NCBI GenBank assembly: GCA_038049695.1
Contig: CP142461.1
Location: 40,411,501-40,475,500 of the forward strand
Reading direction: 5' to 3'
Source: Cinnamomum chago
Lineage: Eukaryota > Streptophyta > Magnoliopsida > Laurales > Lauraceae
Length of the DNA stretch: 64,000 nt
A program made the position numbers and the translations under genes. Position 1 is the stretch's first letter, and the number at the start of each line of letters is the position of its first letter. The notes beneath the pieces are model-generated. The model saw only the letters and a list, made by a program, of their open reading frames with translations, was not told the origin of the DNA and did not search any database. Below, piece after piece: positions 19,420 through 31,612 of this stretch.

Positions 19420-20857
19420 TTAGAGAGTAGGTTGTTTGAATTTTGCAGGAAACGGGACCGAGTCCATCCATAAGGGATATGGTGGCTTGGTCACATGCTC
19501 CTTCAGTGTATCCTCTTCTCTTGCTTCGGCGAGGATATCGTCAACGTCCTTTTTGGTAAAGGCGTGTGACTCATTATTTTCTGCATTTTCCTCATTATCT
19601 GAGGGAGGTTGGTTATTTTCTTGACGCTGAAAAGTGATACGAAGATTTTCCATCAGAGCCTCAATCCTCTGTTGACCTTGCTCCAATTGCTGGATGCATG
19701 CGATCGTTTCACCAGGAGGTGGATTGCGAGGTGGCTCAGAATTTGTAGCCAAGACGTTGTTCCCCCGTGATTCAAACGAAGAGATCGTTCTGGTGACTGA
19801 GCTGGGACTCATTCTCGAAGAGCTTGAGGAAGGATTGCTCCGTTGTCCTTGGCTTGAAGGAGTAGAAGATTGTTGTCTTCGTGTCCGGGAGACGCTACGA
19901 GTCACCGGTCGTCGGACATGAAGTTTAGTTGCTAACTTCTGATGTCTTTTGGTTTTGCCAACCATATGGATAACAACAACTTGATTGGGTCTTTCTTTTT
20001 CGACCCATTTTTGGGAGACTTGGAGGATAGGATGCTGGGTCCTTTGCTTCTCTAGTCTCTTTTGTCGATACGACATGCAGCGACGTATGCGACGGGCAAT
20101 TTAAGCTTCTATCAGCTCGGCTGGGCTTTAGCAATGAAGGATGTACTCCTTCGAGCGCAGCAGCAGATCCTATCTTCTTTGAAGCTGGGCATAGACAGGA
20201 TTTGGACCCAGTCCTTCGACTGTCGTAGCGAAGCTTTGAATTTTGCGAGTTCGATCCCTGTTGAGATAAATGGTCAAACTACAGGAGTGCAGGCCTTGAC
20301 AGGTTCTTGCGGAGGCCTTGTGATGTAGGATTTGGTTTTTGGCTTGTAGGAACAAGCTGATTCATGGTGAGTTGACTTCTTTGTCAGGCAAGAGACTAGT
20401 TTCTCCTCCTTCATGTATGCAAGAGGATAGAACCGATTTTCTTTGAGAGGGGCCATGTATACTGGCTTTGCAGATGTTCGGGACCTCCTTTATTTTGGTG
20501 AAGGTCTTGGGGACCAAGTATTAGGGTAGACCTGGTTCTCTGCAGGTTAGGCTTCGTGGGGTTGCCACAGGTTTCAGACTTCTTTGTGTTCGCCCTTGGT
20601 GTCATGGCGGTGACACGTTGCGGGGCGGTCTTTTGCTTCTTAACAGGTGTGGTTTCCTCTACGGGAAGTGGGAACGGTCCCAGCGACCCGAAGATGATAG
20701 TCCGGGGAGTAGAGGTCGACCCGGTGTTCTGAAATTTGCCAAGGGAGGTGACGCTTCGGCAGCTAGCAAGGCGCTTATGAGTGCGCTTGTTCTGCTTCTC
20801 TTGGAGCATGAGCTGGTACTTGTTCTCATCGAAAATGATGGTTAATGAAGCTACCAT
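19420..20857 (-). pseudogene. N-terminal Gag region of Fam-A
   Basis: Two main minus-strand frames (20411-20857 and 19420-20076) are serine-, arginine- and glutamine-rich, ending in AEAREEDTLKEHVTKPPYPL-like sequence that leads into the capsid domain, where YPLW and KFKQPTL are typical just before the gag core. A stop and frame change lie between them (20077-20410). The likely Gag start is the ATG at 20857, 1.3 kb downstream of the 5' LTR. Confidence 0.65.
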
Positions 20858-22145
20858 TGTTAGTTTTGGAAAACTTCTGAAACAAGACCACGTCTATTAG
20901 TAATCACAAGAATATAGTGATCATAAATGGGAAAGAACTATGGTTTTGTCTTTTCAAATCGCTCAAGGGAACATGGCCCAGTCCAAGCGAGGTGAAGAAG
21001 GCAAAAAGTCATAGAGGATACAATTGTTCTGAACGCAAGTACAGGAGGCTCAGGGCGAGCGTTCCAGTGACTGCTAGAAGCAATTGTAGACCTTAATTCA
21101 AATTACCGAGAAGCGAGGCTCACTCGAGGTAAGATGATATAAGGTTGGAGAAACAAATGTGTCGATCGCGAATACAATAGACCCGGAAGGGCGTACTAGC
21201 ACCGTTAGGCACAAATGTTGCAAATCGCATCCTTGGAATAGACACGAGATGGGATTTTTTGAAAGGTCAAAATCAGATTCATAAAAGAGAGCAAATGGTG
21301 TTCCAATACGAACGCAAGCTACAAGCGATTTCCATGAGCTTTTATCCGAAAGGGAATGAACCAAGATTTCTCAGATGTAAACCCAAAAATAACGATTTTT
21401 TTTTTGTAAGTTTTTTTTTTTTTTTGAAAATTTTTTTTTGAAAGGAACACATAGGTTTCCAATTCGGTCTTATGAAACCTTAGTAGATAGATCAGCCCCC
21501 AGGCAAGGGTAGGATTACTTAATGAACTCGTTTGGAGGACCCTTGCCTCGAACAGTCTGGCTGTCTCCACACTTTAGACAAGGCTTTTCTTAGATTCACT
21601 TTGGTCAAAGAACGCAACTAGTGTAACCTTAGTATTGTTTTTATTATTTTTATTTTTTTTTGTTTTTGAAAGCTTTTCTTGAAAGATCTCTAATGGACCT
21701 AGCAAAGAGAGCGAATAGCTTCTCCCAATCCAAACGCTTTCCTCGAGCCATTGTCCGAAAAGGAAGAAACCAAAGTTTCCCTAATTCAAATCCAAAAGAG
21801 GGGAAAACTGATTTTTTTTTTTAAATCTTTATAGGACTCATCAAAGAAAAAAGGTGACCCATTCCTCTTTATAAACAATAGCTACAAACATTTTTGCGGA
21901 CTATCAAGTTCGGAGGGGAAAGGATCAAAGTTTTTCAAAGATGAATCCAAGAGAAGAGAAATCAGATATTTTTTTGAAATGAGAAAGAGTGAAAATAAAT
22001 TCAAGATAGAGATTTCCTAAAAATCCCATCAGATGTTTTTTTTTTTAGATGTAAGATTTAGCATAGGCGACCAACTAAAGAGGGGCCAAAGAATCCAAGC
22101 ATGACGTTCTCAAATGAACGTGTCCCACCGGGTATGCCAACTCGA
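20858..22145 (-). other. 5' leader of Fam-A with primer-binding-site-like sequence
   Basis: No gene is seen. Read on the minus strand, the first bases after the LTR are TCGAGT and then TGGCATACCCGGTGGGAC (22123-22140), placed where plant gypsy elements have the primer-binding site; which tRNA would fit could not be decided. The rest is AT-rich with several long T runs on the plus strand (e.g. 21400-21440, 21825, 22030). Confidence 0.55.
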
Positions 22146-25100
22146 TGGGCCCGATTTCTTCTTTTCCTCTCCCATCCGCCCCCGGGGTCACCGAGAGGGC
22201 CAAATGGAGGGAAAAAAGGGGAGAAAGGCAGGTATCAACATTTTTATATGGGTATGCCAAATTTTCTATTCTACTTGAAATTTAGAGATGATGATCCGGA
22301 GATCCACCTTCGCAAGTAGAAAGGAAATCAATATTTTTTCTAACTTTTCATTGCACATATATTTAAGAAAAGAGACAAGGTTTTTTGTTTGCCGTGAAAG
22401 GCGATATTTGTTTGCCGTGAAAGGCGATTTACAAATCTCATCAAAATGGAAAACAAGAATTGTGATTTTTTGTCTCTTAAAGAAAATACAAAATACAATA
22501 GAAAAGTAAGAAAGTGAATCTGACTTCTCAGGAGATTGCGGGGACACGTTCAGATCGACGGTCGCAAGTCATGTATGGACTTCGCCATCGTCCTTCAGAT
22601 GAGAACATGCGATGCTTCGATTCATTTGGCTTGGCTTGAACTTAATTCTTTTTAGAGGATAAGGGCCAAGGGAAGGTCCTATATCCAATAAAAAAAATGA
22701 AGAAACGGGCTGAAAAGCCATGTCTAGGCCATGTTGAATACGAGAAGAGAGGGTTTTGCCTTGGAAGGAGTGCCCCCCAAGGGACTTCAATCACCTTGTG
22801 GTGTTTGTTGCAGCAGAGTGTCTTCAGAGTAGCAGACCTTCTGAAAATTCTGGATGATCTTTCTGGCTGATTTCTCTTAATCCGTTCTTCTTGGAATGAT
22901 CTCCTATTTATAGGCCTTTGGTAGCCATTTAGGAGAGTTTATGAGCATTGATGGCTTTAAAGCTTCATGATTGGAGGAGTTACAAGTTTTTATTTCTTGA
23001 TTTTGCAACTCCTTTTTCCTTGAATCTGATTGGCGGTGGAGAATGATGGGCATTTAATCGCCTTTAATCTCCATGATGAGAGGAGTTTCATGGCTTTAAT
23101 GCCATGATCACTTTGACTTGTAACTCCTGAAAGTCCTTGGATCCTAACCCTAGAGGGGGGGGTGAATAGGGTATGCTACAATTTTGACCAATATAGACTA
23201 ATTTTAATTTCTTAACATAAACTAGTCACATGTGATGATTAATCAAACAATATGCGGAAGCTAATAAAAGAATCACCACAAGCAAGCATCACAACACCAA
23301 GGTTTATAGTGGTTCGGCCTCAATGCCTACGTCCACTACCGGCTTGTGATCCAATCACCCCACCGGATTTCCACTATTTATGCTTTTTACTAGGCTAAGC
23401 AATAACCCTTACAATGTTTATTTTCTAGGCTAAACAACAACCTCTCAATGTGCTTTTATAGGCTAAGCAATAACCTTTACAAAATGCTTTTCTTAGGCTA
23501 AGCAATAACCTTACATAATGCTTTTCTTAGGCTAAGCAATAACCTTTACAAATAAAGATTTCTCTAAGAAAGTGTCTTCACAAAAGATCACTCTAAGAGA
23601 TACAATTTAAGCTCATATAAATTGCCTCTAAATAGGCTAATGTGAAAGTTTAAAACAAATTACAAACATACACTTAAAACAAGCTAAAGTGTGTGCACAA
23701 GTGTATGAATGCTTTACTTCAATCAATTTTAACAATGAAGCTCCTAAATGAATGCATGATGCATTTTAAAATCAAAGTATATAAAATGATGATTGAAGAT
23801 AAGACTAATCACATAAAAGATTCAAACAACTTTGAAGAAATGAGTTAAACAAATTGTATGAATATTAAAGTCTAAGAACATGTGAATTAGTCAAGAGAGT
23901 TTGCAAACTATTCTTAATATTCCAAAGATGATAAAAAGTTTGCAAAACAACTCTTTAAAAACTAGAAATCATGCATAAAAGAAAATACAAAGATTTAACA
24001 TGCATGGATTCTAATTTTAATGGAAATCAAAATGATAAGTAAGGTCTACCTTTTTAAATCTCAAGCATTTGATTTCCAAATGGCCCTCTAGCCTTTCCAA
24101 CTTCTTCCCCTTTGTTTGGCTCCAAAATGCTCTCAAAGGTTCATGTGTTCAACTTCAAAGAAGTTGGAAATGAATGGACTTTATAGCCAAAAAACAGTCC
24201 AACGGCTAGTTCTCGGTCGACCAGCAAGGATCTCGGTCGACCGGCGACACTGCCGGTTGAGTGACCTGTTGGGTCCAAAAATCCAACTTTTGCACTTTTG
24301 AAGGTATTTCTTTGGGAGGATTTTTGGGCCACTAAACCAAGCTAGAATACATGTTTTAAGACATTTTAAGATGTTTAAAAACATGAACACACAAAGCCTA
24401 AGATGATTCATAAGTTTAAAACCAAAGGCTAGCTTGATTGGATAAAACTCTTTTCAAATGAAAATGCATACAAAAATGATTCTTTTTGTGAAGAATGTAT
24501 GCAAGGCTCGAACCTAAATTCTCAACATGATTTTCCAAACATAATGCACAAAGAATTAGGTTTTCAAAAGAGTTTGGGTTCTAAAACCAATGCATCCAAG
24601 TTTAGAACCAAAACATGCATAAAACAAATACTTTTCCAAAACTTAAAAACTATGCATGTATAAAACTAGATTTCAAGGTTTCTTAAAACAATGCAAGTGT
24701 GATAATTCAAATGATGCTAAAGTGCAAATGCATCCATCAAATTGCAAATACAAAATTCCTAACAACTCCCATTTCCTTGCTTCTAATTGGGTCGTCCAAA
24801 ATAATGAGTTAATGACCGTATTTAGTTGAGTCAATTAACAGCATTAAGTGGTCGCCGGGGATTTGAAGAGTCGCGGGCCGTGCCGCATCTTTTGGAATTC
24901 TTCTTGCGATGATCAACGATGGATCTTCATATTCATCGATGTCGGATGATCATGCAACTTCAGACATATAGATTGCTAACAGTGGGCCGGTACCATTTGT
25001 CTTGTCGATTTCTTGATCGGTCGGACAGAAAGTGTACTTCCTTGGTCAGCCGGTTGGCGATTTCGGAGCGATCAATGACGATTTCATGCGCTTGACGGCG

Positions 25101-26451
25101 GATCCGAGATGTAGACGGAGATCGGTCGATTTCGAGCATCAAAAATCAGACTTTTAGGAAATCACAGGGGCTGGAACTCGTGAAACGTGAAAAAGGATGA
25201 AAAACAGGTCTTCCAGTGGAAATCCAGCGACTCGAACTTCTAGGATAGCCGGCGACCTTGCACCCATGGTTGCCAGTGACCATAGGGTTTGGTTCCCTTT
25301 GGTCGTCGTTTCGTCAGCTGTTTTTCGAGCTTTTTGTTTCTCTTTATTTCTCCTGTATTTTTCTTGACATTTTTCCTCAATTTTTGGCTTGATTCTCCTG
25401 AAGAAAACCCGACGAGAAGTCGTGCAAAACCGGAGCAAAAAGTTTCCTATTTTTTGGAAAAGCCGAAGATCTTGTCGCACAGAGTTGTCGATTTTCCGTC
25501 AAGAGTCAAAACTAGGTCAAACGATGTCGGAATGACCTGAAATTTGAGGTGAAGCCTCCTGAGTTGTAGATAGGACCGACCATGGGCTTTGGTTTGAGTT
25601 TTGAAGTCATTTGGAGTCCCGTCGCTGCTAGGCTTGATTTCGTCGCGAGGAAGATATCAGGCTTTGATGTGCGGTCAACCGATGTCCGATTGACCTGAAA
25701 TTTGACAGGGAGCCTATTGGAGTCATGTTGAGATGATCCATTAGCTTCGTTTTGGATATCATGGTGCGGGGTGCTCCACCGCCAGTAGCCTTTATTTTCT
25801 TTCGGAGCGTCAAAGTCGAGTCAAATGTTGTCGGAATGACCTAAAATTTGACGTGCAGCCCTTTTGAAGCATGTTGAAGCCGCCCATGTACTCTGTTTGA
25901 TGAGTAATGGTCTCGGTGGTTCTCTCCGCCGAGAGGCTTAATTTTCTTTCGGAGCTTCAAAGTTGGGTCAAACGTCGTCGGAATGACCTGAAATTTGATG
26001 TGGAGCCTTTTGGAGGTATTTTGAGACCATCTGTAGGCTCTGATCGAAGTTTTGTTGTCTTCGACGCCATCGCCGCCAGGAGCGTCTGTTTGGCTGCCGG
26101 ATGAGTGAAGTTAGGCCAAATGATGTCGGAATGGCCTAAAACTTGTTGTAGAGCCTCCTTGTGGCATCTTGGGGCCAGCTGCATACTTTGTTTTGTATTC
26201 AGGGTCTCTGGCTTCACCGCCGCCGGGAGCGCCTGCTCAGCTGTTGGAGGAGTGAAGTTTGGTCAAATAATGTTGAAATGGCCTGAAACTTCATGTGAAC
26301 TCCTCTTTTGGCTGTCTTGAATGATCTTGCAGTTTTTGTTTGATTCTGACAAGATCTAATGCTTGAAGCAGCATTGCTTGTTTGTAGTAAGAAGCGGCTT
26401 CATGTGGCTTCTTGATGTTGAAGAGGCAAAGTGACATTTTTGGTGTCAACA
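22146..26451 (-). repeat. 5' LTR of Fam-A (about 2.66 kb net, interrupted by a Fam-D solo LTR)
   Basis: Read on the minus strand it starts TGTTGACACC at 26451 and ends GGGCCCA at 22146. The plus-strand copy at 50886-53490 aligns along its length. Removing the nested solo LTR (23128-24764) and one target copy leaves 2664 bases, against 2605 in the other copy. A short direct array of TTTGCCGTGAAAGGCGAT occurs at 22388-22432. The gypsy target duplication outside 26451 would be ATTTA; its partner is beyond the window. Confidence 0.88.
23128..24764 (-). mobile_element. Fam-D solo LTR (reverse), 1637 bp
   Basis: Begins TGAAAGTCC, ends TTCCTAACA, bordered by ACTCC at 23123-23127 and 24765-24769. 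It carries the tandem GGCTAAGCAATAACC array and only two GGTCGACC palindromes (24215, 24235). It is shorter than the other copies, partly because the palindrome region is reduced. Confidence 0.94.
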
Positions 26452-26464
26452 ATTTAATCACAAT

Positions 26465-27456
26465 CTTGGTATAAAATATCGGCCGATACCGGTTCATACC
26501 ATACCGGTCCAATGTTTTGGTGTGATATCAGTTTCGGTATCGCAGACCAAAATATCGCCAAAATATCAGTCCATCTCGGCCGATATTTTGAAATTATCGG
26601 TTTAACCGATTTATCGGTCCATCTCAGTTAAAATGTCGGCCAAGATGGAATATTGGCAAAAAAAAAAACTCTAAATTTTTCACTTTTTTCCTCATTCTTC
26701 CCCCACATTCTTCCTCTCCACTCATCTCCTTAGAGCAACCCCTCCTCCTTACCTCATTCTCTTGCATATTTCCAATACTATTTCTTGAAGAAATCATTTT
26801 ACTTTGGTAAAAAAATCAACATACTCTCTTATTTTTACTATTATGTACTCTTTAACGATCCATACCGAATAAATGATGATGATGATGATATCGAGCCTGG
26901 GCAACACTCCACTTGGAATTAGGTTGTCATGGTCATCAATCTCTCTCTTTAGTCTCCCCTAATTTCAATTAAACCATAAACCTTTTGATGTCCAAGTGCT
27001 TTTTGATTTATTTATCTCACTATCATGTTTCAGATTTTAATATTTTATTTTCATGGTCTTGGATTTCACAACTTATTTGATGATTGAGTTAGTATTAAAT
27101 GATACTTGATATGTTATCTTTATTTTCTTATATTTTACACTAATATATTGATCATGAGCATCAATAATGGTTGCATTATATGAAATACTGGAGAAGACAG
27201 CGAACTGCGATACAGATAGGACTCATAACTTAAGGTGACCGAGATTTTGATTTATTGTTGTTACTAATGGAAAAAAATATTGTTTTCCAACATTTTCTAA
27301 TATTCTAGATTTTTTAGATATTTTTGCAAATTTTTTTGGATTAAAAAAATTCACACCGCGATGACCGTGACGGACCGATATCCGCGACCGATATCGATAT
27401 CATATCGGTTTTTCGGCCCGGCCGATACCACAACCGAGACCGAAATTTTAAACCAT
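26465..27456. mobile_element. TIR element (MULE- or hAT-like, non-autonomous) rich in CCGATATCGG
   Basis: The two ends are inverted copies: CTTGGTATAAAATATCGG on the left and CATGGTTTAAAATTTCGG read inward from the right (15 of 18 match). The flanks AATCACAAT (26456-26464) and AATTCACAAT (27457-27466) look like a 9-10 base target duplication with one indel, which suits Mutator-like elements; an 8-base TCACAATC reading would suit hAT. Subterminal regions are full of CGGCCGATA, CCGATATCGG and related palindromes; the middle is AT-rich and non-coding. No transposase. Confidence 0.6.
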
Positions 27457-27468
27457 GAATTCACAATC

Positions 27469-28588
27469 ACTGGCCATGAGGTGAGAAGCACAATACAAAA
27501 CCTCTCTTCTTGAATACTCTAGCAAAGAGGACAAACGGTCAAGTATTTACAGATTTGAACCATTTCTTGTTTCTTTCTACCAGACTGTGACATGCATTTC
27601 TACTATTTGGATCATTTGATTCTCCAAACCAAACCATCCATCAACTTGCCCCAACCATAAAGGTTTTCAGTTCCTCATGGTTAAAATCCAGATAGGTGCA
27701 CATTCCAAAAGTATCAAAAAAAAAAAAAAAATTTGATAGTTTTTTTTTTCTGAATTTATTGGATCTTTGGGTTTCATACCATGAACCATAAAGTTTGTCC
27801 CACGACAATGATCTCTTGTTCCATATGAACAAAACCAATTTTCAGTCCTAAAAAATCTCATTGGTAACTTAAAAAATGGACCCTATACCTCTATGGCTTT
27901 CCTTATGATATAAAAAAGTGACATCACTTCCTTAGATGCAATTACACATTCAACCATAGTCCATTAGACATACAAAGAGCAGAAATGAAAATTTACCCAA
28001 AAAAAAAAAAAAAACAGAGTAGAAATGCAAGTCATCCTTGATTTATTCAATAGAAAAAGGAAAACTAAAAAACAAGACACAGAAAAATTCTCTCAGGATT
28101 TGCCTTCTCCATGCCCAAGTAGAGTCAAATCCAGATGGGTAACATCTGAGGCATAATCACATGAATGGCAAGAGGCCCAAGACTAAGTCCAAACCTTTCC
28201 ATTGCCATGCCTCCTTTGATTGTCATGGATCCAGAAAGATCGACTTAAAGCGGCATTTCATTAAGGCAAAAAAAAAAATGCACAGGCATTTCATAGTCAA
28301 ACCATGTGTGTCTACATACATATGATATCCTCAAAATGAACTGGATGACTTCTTCCTCGACAAAAAACACTTGAGATTTTACATATTTGGTGTGAGCTCG
28401 GAGTGAGAGAGTCCACCTCCAAAGTTGAGAAAACTGCCGCCAAGTTCCAATGCGAGTGAGTCCATGTGGTCTTACCTCTTAACTGCTGCATGTACTCCGC
28501 TTGCGCTACCTCCATTGGCATTGTTTAGGTTCCTCTTTTCTGATTACCTTGTTTTCTCACTTGATGAACACGCAACACTGTATAGTGG
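27469..28588. other. Intergenic DNA and probable 3' UTR exon of the resistance gene
   Basis: No protein gene is supported. The right part (about 28300-28588), read on the minus strand, follows a plausible splice acceptor and may be the last non-coding exon of the NB-LRR gene. A-rich runs occur at 27717-27731, 27999-28013 and 28267-28277. The left part (27469-28200) shows no recognisable feature. Confidence 0.45.
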
Positions 28589-28869
28589 CTACAGAAAAAA
28601 TTAAATACATTAGAATTTAGTGGAAATGCCAATCCATCGTCTCTAATCTACCTGATTAAGAGAGAAGAAAATGTAATTAGTTGAAGTAAATCTTTAAGCT
28701 AAGCTTTCAGTCTCATGCTCAATTTGAAATAATGTAAGTGTTAAATACTTAGTAAAAGAAAAATCCATTGTAGGCTCAATTTCTCTAGAGCTGAAGTGAA
28801 AAATATTGAACAAGTTAATGAAAGAGAAAGCAACAGAAACAAAAGGGAAGGAAAGGAAATGAAACTCAC
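28589..28869 (-). other. Putative 3' UTR intron of the NB-LRR gene
   Basis: On the minus strand, 25 bases after the stop codon, the sequence reads TGTG/GTGAGTTTC (donor at 28869) and the matching acceptor TTTTTTCTGTAG ends at 28589. The enclosed 281 bases are AT-rich as plant introns are. Splicing is inferred from the signals only. Confidence 0.5.
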
Positions 28870-28894
28870 CACAGAAATGCTTGAAACTCCATGC

Positions 28895-31612
28895 TTAAAT
28901 CCCCCCATCTTTCATATGAAAATTTTTAAAGATACCTTGGTCGCTGTACGAATTGAGGACGCAGATGCTTTTAATGCGCAGCTCATTTTTCTGTCTTTGT
29001 ACATTATCCAGGAATCTGGTAGGCATACAGTATAAATGAAGTTCTTCAAGCTTAGTAAGGTGTTCAATGCCAGGAGGCAACATCTTCAGCGCTCCACAGC
29101 ATCCGATCTCCAACTTTACGAGGGTTGCAAATGCTCCAGTCACAACAATAGATTCTAGTTGATGCAGTCCGTGGAGGCACAGCGACATGAGATTTGGAAA
29201 GCCTCTTCCTTTGCTATACTCCCCACAACTCAGCTCTTTCCCTAAATATGCCTCAATAATTTTAAGTTCCACCAAGGCAGGAAGACTACTGAGAAGTGGA
29301 AATGGATCTTTCTCAAATTTAGACCACCCCAATGTTAAGCGGGCTAGATTTTGAAGTGACAAAATCCATTGAGGCAGTTTCTTCAAACACCCTCGCAAGT
29401 GTAAACCTTGAAGACTTGGAGGTGGAGTTTCAAGATGTTCCAAGTCTAGAAGCTCATCAGCAACAGCAGATCTCACAGAGAAAGAAAGAAGATCCTTCAT
29501 ATTGGCAACGGATGCGCACAAATTGCGACCATGTTTCTTTCTAATCCCTACAACACCTAAGCGCCTCAGTTGTGTCAATTTCCCTAATTCTGAAATTGTG
29601 CCCCTCTTTGAATTTGCTTTTATATATGACAGCTTTTGTAAGGATTTTAGACAATCAATTCCAGCAGGCAATTTCACTGCTTTCACAGAGTAGAAAGGCG
29701 GTGCTTTCATATCATAATGACAGACGAGAAGATTGCGCATGCTTTGGAGCTTGACAATTGTACGAGGCAAGTCACATACAAAGGTTCCTTTAAGATTCAA
29801 TGTTTCTAGGTTCACAAGCTTCCCCAAGGATTTGGGGAGCCACTTAATTTTTGTGTTCTCTAGACTTAGGTACCGCAAAAAGAAGAGCTCTGTCAATGAC
29901 TCAGGGAAATTTTCTAACGGAGCATTTTCAAGGTCAAGCACTTTCAGAAACTTAAACTTCGAGAAAACCTCACTTATAGATGATTTAGCAGCCCCAAAAC
30001 CAAAGAAAGAACGAACATGAGAGAGTGTCGAGGCACGTAAATCATCTTTTTTCATACCTTCATCGATTGATAAGCGGCGGAATTTCTCTGTGTTTGATAC
30101 TATTTTGTTTGCAGAGAGAACACAAAAATTAACCTCTTTAGATTTCCAGAGAATGAACTCACGCATGAGAGGATGCACTTTGTAGCTAATCACCCTTCCA
30201 TAGTGACTCCGCTCTGCAACTTGAATGACACTATGATTTACGAGCTCCTTAAGGTAATCATCCGCAACCTCCTCCATTGTCTTGAAATCATTCCCTTCAA
30301 TGAATCCTTCAGCCATCCATAATCGAATTAATCTCATACATTTAATGAATTGACCCTCGGGAAAAATACCCATATGCAGGAGGCAAGATTTAAGGTTATG
30401 AGGCAAGCAACTGTAACTGAACGATAGTATTTTCATTGCATATTTGTAAGAGTCCTTCGAAGATTCTATAGCAAGATTGCTGTGTACTTTCTTCCATTCG
30501 ATCAAATTCGGGCTCTTGGATCTCAATAGACTACATACCAGGACAATTGCAAGAGGCAATCCCTCGCATCTTTCTACAATTTCGCAGGAAAGATCGTCCA
30601 ATTGGTTAGGGGAAGGTTCAGTTGGCCTATTCTGAGGAAGTGCTTTCTTACGAAACAGGTTCCGAGCTTCTTGCAGTTGCAGAGGCTTAAGATGATAAAC
30701 CTCTCCGAAACTTTCAACATTAAGCATGCGTGTTGTCACCATTATCTTGCTATCAACAGCTCCATAGAAAAGTAATTTGTTTCTAACATCAACCAATGCA
30801 TTTGTGTACCAAATATCATCTAGGACAAGCACATACCTCTTTCCGGTCAAGAATTTTTTAAGCCGCAGCCAAAGCTGATCGCCTGTCACGGAGTCCATTC
30901 GTTCTAGAACTGATACTCCTTCCATGGTGGTGAAGTCTTCCATCATGCACCTCAAGTGTATATCATTGATTGTGCGGGATGGAGACACCCTAACCCAAGC
31001 ACTACAGTCGAACCCTTCTTTTTCATCATCATAGACTCGTTTCACTAGAGTGGTCTTGCCCATGCCTGCCATCCCCACCACAGATTTCATCTCCGTACGG
31101 GAGTTCCTCCTTGTCAACCATTCTTTTAGTTCTTTCACTTGGTTCTCAATCCCCACAATGTCGGCTGCACTTGTGGGATGAAATTCGTCCCGTGGATCTT
31201 GCCATCGATCATTTCTAGGAATCCTCCATTTATTGAAGTATCTATTCTTTCGCTCAACGATGTTATGGAGCCGCCTTTTGATATCCTCCAATTTTTTGCC
31301 CACCCCAAGGCGCTTGGAAATCTTTAGAGCTTTACTAGAATCATTTTTTAGCTTGAGAGTGAACTCATCTAAAACATCCTCGATGTCGTAAGCCACATCT
31401 CTCACGCTTTTAATCCATAGTTGCAGTTGTTCTTCAACCACGACTTCTTCTATTGATGAATCAGTAGCATCAGCTAGGAAGGCTTTGATACTTTCTAACT
31501 CTGACTTCATTTCCAGGACTTCTGTTTTTAAGCCTGTCAACAAGCTCACATTCTTGCTAATGAAGGAATCCAACTTTGTAAGCAGGAAGCCAACCCCACC
31601 ATCAGTTGCCAT
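28895..31612 (-). CDS. CC-NB-ARC-LRR disease resistance protein, RPM1-like
   Basis: Starting at the ATG at 31612 (the open frame runs 30 bases further without an ATG), this single exon encodes 905 residues, the usual size of the class. It is an intracellular immune receptor that senses pathogen effectors. Domains in order: Rx-type coiled coil (1-130) with the EDVID-like motif EDVLDEF at 78-84; NB-ARC with P-loop GMAGMGKTT at 180-188, kinase-2 VLVLDDIW at 261-268, RNBS-B SKIMVTTR near 288, GLPLA at 351-355, and RLWMAEGF near 430; then leucine-rich repeats from about 505 to the end (e.g. LEHLETPPPSLQGLHLRG). The MHD motif is changed to VHP (YKVHPLMREF at about 477-486). No stops or frameshifts. 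It is the only intact host gene in the window, isolated among transposons. Confidence 0.95.
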   Translation of the reverse strand: MATDGGVGFLLTKLDSFISKNVSLLTGLKTEVLEMKSELESIKAFLADATDSSIEEVVVEEQLQLWIKSVRDVAYDIEDVLDEFTLKLKNDSSKALKISKRLGVGKKLEDIKRRLHNIVERKNRYFNKWRIPRNDRWQDPRDEFHPTSAADIVGIENQVKELKEWLTRRNSRTEMKSVVGMAGMGKTTLVKRVYDDEKEGFDCSAWVRVSPSRTINDIHLRCMMEDFTTMEGVSVLERMDSVTGDQLWLRLKKFLTGKRYVLVLDDIWYTNALVDVRNKLLFYGAVDSKIMVTTRMLNVESFGEVYHLKPLQLQEARNLFRKKALPQNRPTEPSPNQLDDLSCEIVERCEGLPLAIVLVCSLLRSKSPNLIEWKKVHSNLAIESSKDSYKYAMKILSFSYSCLPHNLKSCLLHMGIFPEGQFIKCMRLIRLWMAEGFIEGNDFKTMEEVADDYLKELVNHSVIQVAERSHYGRVISYKVHPLMREFILWKSKEVNFCVLSANKIVSNTEKFRRLSIDEGMKKDDLRASTLSHVRSFFGFGAAKSSISEVFSKFKFLKVLDLENAPLENFPESLTELFFLRYLSLENTKIKWLPKSLGKLVNLETLNLKGTFVCDLPRTIVKLQSMRNLLVCHYDMKAPPFYSVKAVKLPAGIDCLKSLQKLSYIKANSKRGTISELGKLTQLRRLGVVGIRKKHGRNLCASVANMKDLLSFSVRSAVADELLDLEHLETPPPSLQGLHLRGCLKKLPQWILSLQNLARLTLGWSKFEKDPFPLLSSLPALVELKIIEAYLGKELSCGEYSKGRGFPNLMSLCLHGLHQLESIVVTGAFATLVKLEIGCCGALKMLPPGIEHLTKLEELHLYCMPTRFLDNVQRQKNELRIKSICVLNSYSDQGIFKNFHMKDGGI

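Noticed and set aside
25154-26217. Several frames of 60-108 codons on both strands
   Set aside because: They lie inside the Fam-A LTR, overlap one another and are broken in the homologous copy at 50886-53490.
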